This document shows positions 44,796 to 53,503 of a stretch of DNA of 64,000 nt, piece by piece. The translations under genes and the position numbers were made by a program. The notes under the pieces were generated by a model. The model made no database searches, was not told the DNA's origin, and saw nothing but the letters and a program-made list of their open reading frames with translations. Origin of the DNA: Rhizobium sp. BT03 (GTDB lineage: Bacteria > Pseudomonadota > Alphaproteobacteria > Rhizobiales > Rhizobiaceae); NCBI RefSeq assembly GCF_030053155.1, contig NZ_CP125641.1, positions 496,001 through 560,000 of the forward strand, written 5' to 3'. The first letter of the stretch is position 1, and the number at the start of each line of letters is the position of its first letter.

Positions 44796-44810
44796 TGACT
44801 CCTGTTATCA
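44796..44810. promoter_or_regulatory. RirA iron-responsive operator between vbsC and rpoI
   Basis: TGA-CTCCTGTTA-TCA matches TGA-N9-TCA. It overlaps a TTGACT box (44795-44800) reading towards rpoI and is 33 bases from the acetyltransferase start, so one site could repress both divergent genes under iron sufficiency. Confidence 0.7.
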
Positions 44811-44927
44811 CCTTAAAATAGACACTGCAATCAAATCGTGTACTTTCCCTCCAAAAAGGAGCGCCACGACCACGTCGACCAGTAACGACAGAGCCTGATT
44901 TTCCATTTGTAAAAAGGGTACAGGACA

Positions 44928-45587
44928 ATGCAAGCATTGCATCGCGATGTGAATGGAAATGCCGTTGTCAACGCCATGATCGAAAACAAGGATAAACTCC
45001 TTAAAACGATTGAAAGCGTTGTCAAATCAAGGTCATATTCCGAGGATATCTTTCAGGATGGCGTGATTAAAGCTTACGGGGTCAAAACCGATGGCATTCG
45101 TTGCCCGATCGGCTACGCCTTCCGGATGGTCTATAACCTCGCACTCGACGAAAACCGCCGCCGCCGTCAGCAGATGAACAACTATAGGTCGATCGATCAG
45201 GTTCAGGAAATCACGGCTCCCATCCCCACCGTGCTCGACCAGCTTGTCGCTGCCGAGACCCTGCGCGATGTGCTTGCCTCGCTCGAGGCGCTGCCGAAGC
45301 GCACCAACGATGCCTTCATTCGCCACCGCCTCAACGGCGTGCCGCAGAAGGATATTGCCGCCGAACTCGGCGTCTCGAGGACCCTCGTCAATTTCATGAT
45401 CAAGGCGGCGGAGGAGCATTGCCATCTGGCGATGGCCGAACCCCTCCTGCGCCCCGATCATGCGCACCGGCAGGTTGTTAGCGTCTCGCCGCGTGCAGCG
45501 CCTGCTGCAAATCGTTCCACAGCAGTTCCGGCTCTTCCAGGCCAACGGCAAAACGAACCGTCTGCTCGCTCACGCCGAACCGGATGA
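44928..45587 (+). CDS. rpoI: ECF sigma factor RpoI for siderophore synthesis genes
   Basis: Iron-starvation sigma factor of 219 residues in the PvdS group. Region 2 is seen in EDIFQDGVIKAYG and YAFRMVYNLALDENRRRRQQ, region 4 in LPKRTNDAFIRHRLNGVPQKDIAAELGVSRTLVNFMI (core QKDIAAELGVSRTL). The sigma domains end near residue 175; the following 40 residues are Pro/Ala/Ser-rich and read from the antisense strand of vbsL, with which the gene overlaps by 110 bases. No anti-sigma gene is adjacent. It should direct transcription of vbsADL and vbsGSO. Confidence 0.88.
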   Translation: MQALHRDVNGNAVVNAMIENKDKLLKTIESVVKSRSYSEDIFQDGVIKAYGVKTDGIRCPIGYAFRMVYNLALDENRRRRQQMNNYRSIDQVQEITAPIPTVLDQLVAAETLRDVLASLEALPKRTNDAFIRHRLNGVPQKDIAAELGVSRTLVNFMIKAAEEHCHLAMAEPLLRPDHAHRQVVSVSPRAAPAANRSTAVPALPGQRQNEPSARSRRTG

Positions 45588-46665
45588 AGGATGTCATCCG
45601 GTCGGGGATCTGCAGCGCCACCTTGGCGGGGACCACCAGCGTTTCGGGTCCCCCCCAGCTGACGCCGAGGCGGATGTCGCGGAGACCATTCACAAAACGG
45701 GCGACGTCGATATCGGGATTGAGATCGAAGGCGAACAGCCCGGCATAACCCGACAGCGTCGCCCGTCCGGGATGGTCCTGAAAGGCCGGGTGACGAACGC
45801 GCGCAATCGCCGCATGCTGCTTCAGCCGATCCGCCAGCAGAAGCCCGCTGCGCTCATGCTCCTTCAGCCGCACACGCAGGGTGCGCATGCCGCGCAACAA
45901 GAGCCAGGCCTCGAACGGCGAAAGCTTGGCGCCGACATAGGGATAGGAGGTCGCGTTGATCCTGGCGATCGCCTCCTTCGAGCCGACGACGACGCCGGCG
46001 ACCGTATCGCTGTGGCCGCCGAGATATTTCGAGGCGGCGTGAATGACGATATCGACGCCGTGCTGGATCGGCTTCTGAAAGAGCGGCGTTGCCCAGGAAT
46101 TGTCGATGATGGTGGTAACGCCCGCCTCCTTCGCCATGGCCGACAACGCCGCAATGTCCTGCAGCTCGAAGACGAAGGAGGTCGGGTTTTCGAGATAGAG
46201 CAGCTTGGCGCCGGAGAGCGCCTTGCGGACCTCGTCGTGATCGGCGGGATCGACGAAATCCACTCCGACGCCGAGCCGGCCGAGCAGTTTGACCAGAAGA
46301 CGATAGACATCATTATAGAGATGGCGGACCGCAACGACCCGGTCGCCGGCCTGCACCAGGCTCAGAATTGTCGAGGTGATGGCGGCCGTTCCGCTAGAGA
46401 AGGCGCGTCCATCCTCGGCGCCCTCGAGGCGGGCGACCAGGAGTTCGAATTCGCGGACGGTCGGATTGTCGCCGCGCGAATAGATGTAGTTGCGCGTGCG
46501 GCCTGCAAAAACATCCTCCATCGCCTCGTAGCTGTCATAGGTGAAGAGCGAGGTTTGGAAGATCGGCGGAGACACGGCGTTGAATGCCGCCGGATCGACA
46601 GGGGTGAAGAGATCGTCGGCGATCGCATGGGCGCCGAGGTCGTGCGGGTTGATCGACTGGTTCAT
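45478..46665 (-). CDS. vbsL: PLP-dependent enzyme, predicted hydroxyornithine epimerase VbsL
   Basis: Enzyme of 395 residues with the Cys/Met-metabolism PLP fold (cystathionine gamma-synthase type): YSRGDNPTVREFE, SSGTAAITS, TTIIDNSWATPLFQKP and the PLP-binding Lys in ASKYLGGHSD. In the vicibactin model VbsL converts the L-hydroxyornithine unit to the D form found in the product, an unusual task for this family. The ATG at 46665 is spaced well from AGAGG; the ATG at 46671 is too close. Last gene of vbsA-vbsD-vbsL. Confidence 0.82.
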   Translation of the reverse strand: MNQSINPHDLGAHAIADDLFTPVDPAAFNAVSPPIFQTSLFTYDSYEAMEDVFAGRTRNYIYSRGDNPTVREFELLVARLEGAEDGRAFSSGTAAITSTILSLVQAGDRVVAVRHLYNDVYRLLVKLLGRLGVGVDFVDPADHDEVRKALSGAKLLYLENPTSFVFELQDIAALSAMAKEAGVTTIIDNSWATPLFQKPIQHGVDIVIHAASKYLGGHSDTVAGVVVGSKEAIARINATSYPYVGAKLSPFEAWLLLRGMRTLRVRLKEHERSGLLLADRLKQHAAIARVRHPAFQDHPGRATLSGYAGLFAFDLNPDIDVARFVNGLRDIRLGVSWGGPETLVVPAKVALQIPDRMTSFIRFGVSEQTVRFAVGLEEPELLWNDLQQALHAARR

Positions 46666-46675
46666 GGTCATCCTC

Positions 46676-48094
46676 TCATGGACAAAAGCTGGGAGTGGGA
46701 CGGATGGAGGTCAGATGGCCGGTGGAGCGCTGCCGGAGTGCACTGAGCGACCTCACAAGGCAGACGGCCGACAGCAGGCCGGTGAGCGCCGAGGCCAGGA
46801 ACATGGCGGCCAGCAGGCCTGAAAAGCCGAAGAAGGGCGGCAGGAGCGCAAGCAGCGGAAACAGCAGATAGCCGTTTTGCGCCAGACCGACGGCAATCGC
46901 GGCTTTCGGCCGGCCCTGCGCCTGGAAGAGGATCAGCACCGTTTGCCGCAGGCCGAACAGCAGAAGAGGAAGATGGGTTGCGATGATCGCCTGCCCGGCG
47001 ATCCCAATCACCGCCGCATCGTCGCTGAAGAACGAAGCGAGATGTTCGGAGAAGGCAAGCGCCATCAGCCCGTAGGCGCCGCTCGCCGCACTCGTGACCG
47101 CTGTCAGGATGCGGGTTGCCGACAGCACCCTGGCCATATCGCCTCGACCCCAGGCAAAGCTTAGAATGGACTGGGCCCCAAGCGAGATGCCGATAACGGG
47201 AAGTGTTCCGACAGCCAGCAGCCGCAAGGCAATCCCGATGCCGGCAATGCCGGCTTCGCCGTGATAGGTGCCGGCGAGCGACACCATGATCGCAATGGCG
47301 CCTGCCGTCGTCAGGCTGGTCAGCGTCGTCGGCGCCCCGACGGCAAGGACGGGCCTGAGAGCGCGGAGATCTGCCAACCGCCAGTCAAGGGTCAGCCGGA
47401 CCATCCCAAGCCGCCTGGCGTGATAGGCGCCATAGATGGAAAGCGCGACGATCTGCGACAGGATGGTGGCGATGGCCACACCCTGCAGGCCGAGGCCGAA
47501 GCCGAAGATCATGATCGGGTCGAGGATCATGTTCAAGGCAAAGCAGGCGACCAGCGTCCACATGCTGAAGCGGGCATTGCCTTCCGCGATCGCCAGAAAA
47601 TCGAGAATGATCTGCGCCATCGTCAGCGGGATCGAGATCGCGATGATCATCAGGTAATGCTGCGCAAGCGGCTCGATTGCTGATGTGGCGCCGAACAGCG
47701 GCAGATCCGGAAACAAGACGAGTGCGAGCGCACTTGCCACGCCGAAGGCGACGCCGGCAGCAAGGCTGATCGAAGCGATGACGCCGGCCCGCGAGCGGTT
47801 GCCGGCTCCGAGCAACCGCCCGACCTCGGTCGCGACGCCGACGCCGATGCCTTCGCCGAAGGCGGCGATCAGCATCAGGATCGGCAGGACGATCATGATC
47901 GCCGCGATCTGGTCTTCGCCGATCATGCCGACGAAGACCATGTTGATGGTGTGGTGCGCGGCATTGATCGACAGGCCGAACATGGCCGGCAGCCCGAGCC
48001 GCAGCAGCAGCCTGAGAAGCTGGGGACTGGCAAGATCCTCCGGGGCGAGGCGCCGCTTGCGCAGGCTGCCGCTCATCTCGCTCATGTCGTTCAT
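46676..48094 (-). CDS. vbsD: MATE-family exporter, predicted siderophore exporter VbsD
   Basis: Inner-membrane transporter of 472 residues with about 12 helices. MATE motifs are visible: GLPAMFGLSINAAHHTINMVFVG (core INAAHHTINMVFVG), GVGVATEVGRLLGAGNRSRAG and NMILDPIMIFGFGLGLQGVAIAT. The start overlaps the vbsA stop by four bases. Its place between two siderophore biosynthesis genes suggests export of vicibactin, using Na+ or H+ antiport. Confidence 0.85.
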   Translation of the reverse strand: MNDMSEMSGSLRKRRLAPEDLASPQLLRLLLRLGLPAMFGLSINAAHHTINMVFVGMIGEDQIAAIMIVLPILMLIAAFGEGIGVGVATEVGRLLGAGNRSRAGVIASISLAAGVAFGVASALALVLFPDLPLFGATSAIEPLAQHYLMIIAISIPLTMAQIILDFLAIAEGNARFSMWTLVACFALNMILDPIMIFGFGLGLQGVAIATILSQIVALSIYGAYHARRLGMVRLTLDWRLADLRALRPVLAVGAPTTLTSLTTAGAIAIMVSLAGTYHGEAGIAGIGIALRLLAVGTLPVIGISLGAQSILSFAWGRGDMARVLSATRILTAVTSAASGAYGLMALAFSEHLASFFSDDAAVIGIAGQAIIATHLPLLLFGLRQTVLILFQAQGRPKAAIAVGLAQNGYLLFPLLALLPPFFGFSGLLAAMFLASALTGLLSAVCLVRSLSALRQRSTGHLTSIRPTPSFCP

Positions 48095-49080
48095 GATGCG
48101 GGCACCCAGAGATGATCGCCGAAGAAACGCTCACGGGTCAGCATCACCAGCAGCGCCCGCTTGTGCGGAAAATTGAAATGCTTGACCTTGGCAAAACCCG
48201 AGCGATCGAGGTTGCGGATCTGCTGCTCGTGGCTAGCGCGCGGCTCGCCGACGATGCGCTTGGTGCGCGGATCGTCGAGGAAGATGAAATGCATCAGCGA
48301 GGGAAGCCAGGCGCTGATCCATTTCTTGCCGCGATAATCGGGCTCGCCGATCGCCACATGCCAACCGCGGTCATAATCGTCGGCATCGTAGAAGGGGCCG
48401 AGCCGGTTCTCCTTGGCCCAATAGACCTCGAAATAACCGAAGGGGATGTCGGCGAAACTGCCGATCAGCGGCAGGACATGCGGATCGGCGATCCGCTCCT
48501 CCAGGATCTCCCGGTGCTTGTCGAGCGAGCCCGCATCCTCCCAGATCGTGTTGACCTGTTCGTCGTTCATCCAGCGGTGAAAGATGGCAAGATCGGTCTC
48601 GGGGTCGGCGACCCGGAAGCTGATATCGCGTTCCAGCCACGGGATGAAGCGCTGGTAGACCGTGCCCTTCGGCTTTGCCGGCCGGCGCGGATGATAGCGC
48701 CCCGCCGTCATTTCCTGCACGGGCGGCATCGGATAGGTGAGCTGCGGCAGCCAAAGCGACGGCCATTGCCAGAGGATCTCTGCATCCAGCCTGCCGCCGG
48801 CACCGGAAATATGCGGCGGGAGGCCCGTCCGATGCCCTTCGAACGCGATTGATTTGATCGAGCGATCTTCCGCCGTCACCGCTTCGGCGGCCGCCATCAG
48901 AAGCTCCGCCGATCGCGCGGGATCACCATGGTAGAAGGTCAGCGTCGCGGTGCCGGCCTCGACCTCGAATGCGGCCTCGTGATGCCCGTGCGCGGTCTTC
49001 AGATGGATGAGATTGGGTGCGAGGCTGACGTAGCTGCGCGACTGCAGACCGCGCCTTTGTTTGGCGGCGTCGAAATCCAT
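48091..49080 (-). CDS. vbsA: Hydroxyornithine N5-acyltransferase VbsA
   Basis: Siderophore acyltransferase of 329 residues with the GNAT fold of the IucB/RhbD group in its C-terminal half. Motifs: FHRWMNDEQVNTIWEDAG (core HRWMNDEQVNTIWE), GYFEVYWAKENRLGPFYDADDYDRG (core YFEVYWAKE) and GEPRASHEQQIRNLDRSGF (core EPRASHEQQIR), the usual acyl-CoA and hydroxylamine-binding region. It is expected to attach the 3-hydroxybutyryl group to the N5-hydroxyl amine, giving the hydroxamate. The ATG at 49080 has AAGGAG six bases upstream. First gene of the RpoI-type operon vbsADL. Confidence 0.87.
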   Translation of the reverse strand: MDFDAAKQRRGLQSRSYVSLAPNLIHLKTAHGHHEAAFEVEAGTATLTFYHGDPARSAELLMAAAEAVTAEDRSIKSIAFEGHRTGLPPHISGAGGRLDAEILWQWPSLWLPQLTYPMPPVQEMTAGRYHPRRPAKPKGTVYQRFIPWLERDISFRVADPETDLAIFHRWMNDEQVNTIWEDAGSLDKHREILEERIADPHVLPLIGSFADIPFGYFEVYWAKENRLGPFYDADDYDRGWHVAIGEPDYRGKKWISAWLPSLMHFIFLDDPRTKRIVGEPRASHEQQIRNLDRSGFAKVKHFNFPHKRALLVMLTRERFFGDHLWVPAS

Positions 49081-49154
49081 GATGTTCTCCTTGACCGACA
49101 GGGCTTTTGATGCGGCGAGCATGAAGCCCGCTCTAGTGCCGATTTGGTAGAATG

Positions 49155-49178
49155 ACGATCCATCTCCAGCCCGATTTA
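49155..49178 (-). promoter_or_regulatory. Predicted RpoI-dependent promoter of vbsADL
   Basis: On the minus strand TAAAT is followed by exactly 16 bases and CGT, the pattern used by the related sigma factor PvdS. The wider block CTAAAYCG...CGTCATT is shared, with identical spacing, with the opposite promoter for vbsGSO. Confidence 0.7.
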
Positions 49179-49213
49179 GGGTTCGGAGAAGAAAAAAATT
49201 CTCAGCAATTCTC

Positions 49214-49237
49214 TAAACCGCAGCCATCGGGATCCGT
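49214..49237 (+). promoter_or_regulatory. Predicted RpoI-dependent promoter of vbsGSO
   Basis: TAAAC, 16 bases, CGT, about 40 bases before the vbsG start. It aligns without gaps to the vbsADL promoter. Both are in the 194-base divergent gap, and no RirA box was found there, which fits indirect iron control through RpoI. Confidence 0.7.
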
Positions 49238-49274
49238 CATTTGCGCATGACATCCATCTCTGCAGGAGCTTCGA

Positions 49275-49493
49275 ATGGACAATCTTGAGCCTCGCGACGA
49301 TCTTTGGATCGCCGTCATCGACACCGAGCGTCACTACTCGGTCTGGCCGCAGGACAAGCGGATTCCCACGGGCTGGGAGCCGGCCGGCTTTGCCGGTTCA
49401 CGTCAGGAATGCCTGGCGCATATCCGCGGCGTCTGGACGGACCCGCGGCCCCTCTCGCTGCGCTCGGCAATGTCAGGCGATGCGCGTCTCTGA
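49275..49493 (+). CDS. vbsG: MbtH-like protein VbsG
   Basis: Small helper protein of 72 residues that activates NRPS adenylation domains. The MbtH signature is complete: HYSVWPQDKRIPTGWEPAGF, then ECLAHIRGVWTDPRPLSLR (NxExQxSxWP-x5-PxGW and CL-x7-WTDxRPxSLR forms). AGGAG precedes the ATG. It lies 20 bases before vbsS, whose adenylation domain it should bind. Confidence 0.92.
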   Translation: MDNLEPRDDLWIAVIDTERHYSVWPQDKRIPTGWEPAGFAGSRQECLAHIRGVWTDPRPLSLRSAMSGDARL

Positions 49494-49513
49494 ATAACGT
49501 CCGGATCCCCAAG

Positions 49514-52500
49514 ATGAACAAGCAAATCACAAATTTCGCCGATGCTTCCCCGACCGATGCCGCGATGGACGCGGTCTTCGAGAGCTTTCCGCTGACGATC
49601 GCGCAGAAGCGCATCTGGTCGCTGGAGCAGATCGGCAACTACACCGTCTTTCCCGACCAGGTCATCGGGCTGCGATTGAGCCCGGCAGCCGGCATCGAGA
49701 CGATTGCCGGCGCCTGCCGGGCGCTCGTGGCGCAAAATCCCTCGCTTGCCTTGCGCTTCCGCCGGCTGGCGGGCGGCCGCATCGAGCAATATCGCGGCGC
49801 ATCGAACGCGGTGCCGATCGAGATCCTCGGCAAAGACGGCGCGGCCCTTTCCGAGCCGGATGCCCTGGCTGCAAGGAAAGCCTTCCGCGACAAGCGCTTC
49901 GATCTCCTGGAGGCCCCCGGTGCGCGCATCCAGATCATCCGGCTTGCTGACGGGCAATCGCTGCTGACGATCGTGCTGCATCCGATCGTCTGCGACCACC
50001 GCGAAAAATCCGTCCTCGCCGGGTCGCTGGCGCGTATTCTCGACGGCGAGCCGGTTGGCGACATGCAGCCGGTGGAAATCTCGGCCGGCACGCGGGAGGC
50101 CGATTGGCTGGAGACGGACGAGGCGCGGGAAGCCTTTGCCTATTGGCGCGACACCATCGGTCTCGACTATGCGGCTTCGACCTTTCCCACCCGCTTCAAC
50201 AGCGGCGGGCTGGCAGGCGTGGCGCGCGCGCAGCACCGATTTTCGCTCGAGCCCGACCTCTGGAGCAAACTCGAACGGCATGCGGGGGATAAGGGCGTTC
50301 CGGTCGATCGCGTGCTTCATGCCGGCTTCTGCGCGCTGCTGGCCCGCTACAGCGGCAACTACGCTTTGCTGACCGGCCTTCTCGTCGCGCGGCCCCATAA
50401 GGAGCATTTCGCCAGCCGCGGCCGCGCCGAGCAGGTGCTCCCGCTCATCCTGTCGCTGACGTCGAGACATTCCCTCGACGATGTCATCGCGGCGATCTCG
50501 CAGGCAAGTGAGGAGGGCGAGCGCCGGCTCGTGCCGCTGGAACGCATCACCCAGGAACTGGTGGTCAACGAAGCCGCCGCCCAGGAAGCCGTGGTCAAGG
50601 CGCTGTTCGAATTCCGTGGAGCCTATGCGCTACCCAGCCACGCCACCAATCTGGAGCCGCCGGGGGCCCGCGCCGACAGCGAGCTCTCCCTGGTGGTCGA
50701 GGCGCATTCGGATGGTGCATACGTGCTGATCGACTACGCGCAGGATCTTTATGACGGCGCTTTGGTTGCCCGGCTCGCCAGGCATTTCGGCCTCGTGCTC
50801 GAACAGATGGTCGCGCAGCCGAATGTCAGGATCAAGGATATCGAACTGGTGGGGGCCGACGAGCTCGACTGGTTGTCGGCGCCTTACGAAGACGACGTCG
50901 TCAACGACGACAGGCCGGTGCATGAATTGATCGCAGCCCATTCGCGCCGGACGCCGGAGAAGACCGCGATCGTCTATGGCGACGAGGAGTGGAGCCATGG
51001 CTGGCTGGAGGCGAGCACCAACCGCCTCGGACATCGGCTGCGGCAGCTCGGCGTCCGCGCCGAAGTGACGGTCGCCATCTTCATCAAGCGCTCGCCGGAG
51101 GCCGTCGTCGGCATCCTGGCGACGCTGAAGGCCGGCGGCGCCTATATCCCGGTCGAGCCCGATCATCCGCCGGTGCGCAACCATCACATCCTGCGCGACG
51201 GCGGCGTCAAGATCGTGCTCACTCATAGCTGGCTGCGCCATCGGTTGCCGGAAGAGCTCGACACGATCGTCCTCGAACTCGACAAGATCGATCTCGACGG
51301 CGAGCCGGATACGCCGCTCTATATTCCCACCCACAAGGATCAGCTCGCCTATGTCATGTACACCTCGGGCTCGACAGGATTGCCGAAGGGCGTCGCGGTC
51401 GAACACGGCCCGCTGACGCACCATCTGCAAAACACCTCGCGCGTTTACGGCATGAGCTCGGAATCCCGCGAGCTGCCGTTCCTGCCCTTCAGCTCGGACG
51501 GCGGCCATGAGCGCTGGATGAACCCGCTGATGGAAGGCGGCAGCATCATTCTTCCCGATCAGCCGCTGTGGACGCCCGAGGAGACTTTGACGGCGATGCG
51601 CAAGCACGGCGCCAACAATGCCAGCATTCCCACAACCTATCTGCAGCAGCTGGCGGAATGGGCCGATATCACCGACAGCGCGCCGCCGATGCGGCTTTAT
51701 TCCTTCGGCGGCGAGGGGCTGGCGCAACCGACCTTCGATCTTTTGTCGCGGGCGCTGAAATCGGAATGGCTGATCAACGGTTACGGTCCCACAGAAACCA
51801 TCATGACGCCGATGGTCTGGAAGGTGAGGGCCGGCACGAAGTTCCAGGGGGTCTACGCGCCGCTCGGCCGCGCCGTCGGGCTGCGGCGCGTCTATGTGCT
51901 CGATCCCGATCTCAATCCGTGCCCGATCGGCGTGACCGGCGAGCTCTATATCGGCGGCGAGGGGATCGCCCGCGGCTATCTCGGCAAGCCGGATACCACG
52001 GCCGACCGCTTCATCCCCGATCCGTTCTCGAAGGAGGGCGGCCGGCTTTATCGTTCCGGCGATCTGACGCGCTGGCGCGATGACGGAACCGTCGAATTCG
52101 TCGGCCGTGTCGATCATCAGGTGAAGCTTCGGGGCTACCGCATCGAACTCGGCGAGATTGAAGCGGCACTGCTCCAGCAGCCCGGTGTCGGCGAAGCCCT
52201 GGTCGTGCTGCGCGATGACGATGCCGGCGAGAAGGCGCTGGTCGCCTATGTCGTGCCCAAGAAGGACGAGACGTTGAACGTCGAGACCGTCCGCGCCGGT
52301 CTCGAACGCAGCCTGCCCTCCTATATGGTGCCGGCGGCCGTGGTCGAATTGGAAAAAATGCCGACCAATCCGAACAGCAAGCTCGACCGCTTCGCGCTTC
52401 CGGCGCCCCAGCCGGTCCGGCGCGAAATCGTCGAGCCGGCGACCACCCTCGAAGAGGAGGTGCTCGACGTCTGGCGGCAGGTTCTGAAGCTGGAAGCGAT

Positions 52501-53503
52501 CAGCGTCGAGGATAATTTCTTCGCGATCGGCGGCAATTCGCTCGGCGCGATCCGCATCCTTTCGCAGCTCCGGCAGCGCCGGCCGAAAACGCCGCTCACC
52601 GTCGCCGATATCTTCAACAACCCGACCATCCGCGCCTTTGCCGGCGTGATGGAGCAAGGGGCCGAACGGGATCTGTCGGAGGTGATCGTGCTGCGGGCCT
52701 CCGGCGCCAAGCCGCGGCTCTATTGCTTCCCGGGGCTTCTCGTCAGCACCCGCGAATATGTGAAGCTCGTCGATTATCTCGGCGCCGACCAGCCGGCGAC
52801 CGGCTTCATTTGCCATTCGCTGTCCGAAAGGAAGGAAGTCGGCGCGCCGATCGAAGATATCATCGAGAGCTACGTCGATTACATCAGGACCCATAGCGGG
52901 GGCGCGCCCTGCACTTTCCTCGGCTGGTCCTGGGGCGGGCTTCTCGCCTACGAGGCCGCCCGCGCTCTCGGCAACGAGGTCGACGTCAGGATGATGGCGA
53001 TGGTCGACGTTTGCGATCTCGGATCGGAATTTGCGATCGGCGCCAAGCCGAGATTCCGGCCGGGCGAGCGCGACGCGCTTCACCGGGACGTCGCGGCATG
53101 GCTTCAAAAGACGGCGATGCGGTCCGAATGGGACCGGCTGCTGTCGACGATGGATGCCGATACCTACGACCAGTTCCTGCGCTTCGTCGGCGACGAAAAG
53201 GACCCGCTTCCGACCGACGGGCCGGATATCAGCAGCCGCGAGCATACGTTCTGGGTGCTGATCGACAACGCCCTGATCTTCCGCAAGCATCGGCTCGTCC
53301 CTCACGATGTGCCGATCTATCCCTGGGCGGCCGACGACAGCCTCAACCGCGGCCTCAACCTGATCGATTGGCGTCGCCTGTCGCCGCGGGCGCATGCGGC
53401 CGAAATCATCACCGGCACCAACCATCTGCACATGATCGGGTCTCCCGCCTTCCATTCAAGGCTTGCCCTGCGTCTCAAGGAAACAGAGAAGGACTTCGCA
53501 TGA
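49514..53503 (+). CDS. vbsS: Vicibactin nonribosomal peptide synthetase VbsS (C-A-PCP-TE)
   Basis: Single-module NRPS of 1329 residues. A condensation-like domain (about 25-450) has a degenerate active site, HPIVCDH at residues 156-162 in place of HHxxxDG. The adenylation domain follows with YTSGSTGLPKG (A3, near 613), NGYGPTETIMTP (A5), YRSGDLTRW (A7), KLRGYRIELGEIE (A8) and NSKLDR (A10). The carrier domain has its phosphopantetheine Ser1009 in GGNSLG, and the thioesterase has Ser1139 in GWSWGG. It should load hydroxyornithine and trimerise/cyclise the units. The ATG at 49514 was chosen because the upstream frame overlaps vbsG; the stop overlaps the vbsO start. Confidence 0.93.
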   Translation: MNKQITNFADASPTDAAMDAVFESFPLTIAQKRIWSLEQIGNYTVFPDQVIGLRLSPAAGIETIAGACRALVAQNPSLALRFRRLAGGRIEQYRGASNAVPIEILGKDGAALSEPDALAARKAFRDKRFDLLEAPGARIQIIRLADGQSLLTIVLHPIVCDHREKSVLAGSLARILDGEPVGDMQPVEISAGTREADWLETDEAREAFAYWRDTIGLDYAASTFPTRFNSGGLAGVARAQHRFSLEPDLWSKLERHAGDKGVPVDRVLHAGFCALLARYSGNYALLTGLLVARPHKEHFASRGRAEQVLPLILSLTSRHSLDDVIAAISQASEEGERRLVPLERITQELVVNEAAAQEAVVKALFEFRGAYALPSHATNLEPPGARADSELSLVVEAHSDGAYVLIDYAQDLYDGALVARLARHFGLVLEQMVAQPNVRIKDIELVGADELDWLSAPYEDDVVNDDRPVHELIAAHSRRTPEKTAIVYGDEEWSHGWLEASTNRLGHRLRQLGVRAEVTVAIFIKRSPEAVVGILATLKAGGAYIPVEPDHPPVRNHHILRDGGVKIVLTHSWLRHRLPEELDTIVLELDKIDLDGEPDTPLYIPTHKDQLAYVMYTSGSTGLPKGVAVEHGPLTHHLQNTSRVYGMSSESRELPFLPFSSDGGHERWMNPLMEGGSIILPDQPLWTPEETLTAMRKHGANNASIPTTYLQQLAEWADITDSAPPMRLYSFGGEGLAQPTFDLLSRALKSEWLINGYGPTETIMTPMVWKVRAGTKFQGVYAPLGRAVGLRRVYVLDPDLNPCPIGVTGELYIGGEGIARGYLGKPDTTADRFIPDPFSKEGGRLYRSGDLTRWRDDGTVEFVGRVDHQVKLRGYRIELGEIEAALLQQPGVGEALVVLRDDDAGEKALVAYVVPKKDETLNVETVRAGLERSLPSYMVPAAVVELEKMPTNPNSKLDRFALPAPQPVRREIVEPATTLEEEVLDVWRQVLKLEAISVEDNFFAIGGNSLGAIRILSQLRQRRPKTPLTVADIFNNPTIRAFAGVMEQGAERDLSEVIVLRASGAKPRLYCFPGLLVSTREYVKLVDYLGADQPATGFICHSLSERKEVGAPIEDIIESYVDYIRTHSGGAPCTFLGWSWGGLLAYEAARALGNEVDVRMMAMVDVCDLGSEFAIGAKPRFRPGERDALHRDVAAWLQKTAMRSEWDRLLSTMDADTYDQFLRFVGDEKDPLPTDGPDISSREHTFWVLIDNALIFRKHRLVPHDVPIYPWAADDSLNRGLNLIDWRRLSPRAHAAEIITGTNHLHMIGSPAFHSRLALRLKETEKDFA

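Noticed and set aside
50630..53455. 941-residue open frame opposite vbsS
   Set aside because: Shadow of the GC-rich NRPS gene; composition is Arg/Asp/Gly-rich, without domains or a ribosome site.
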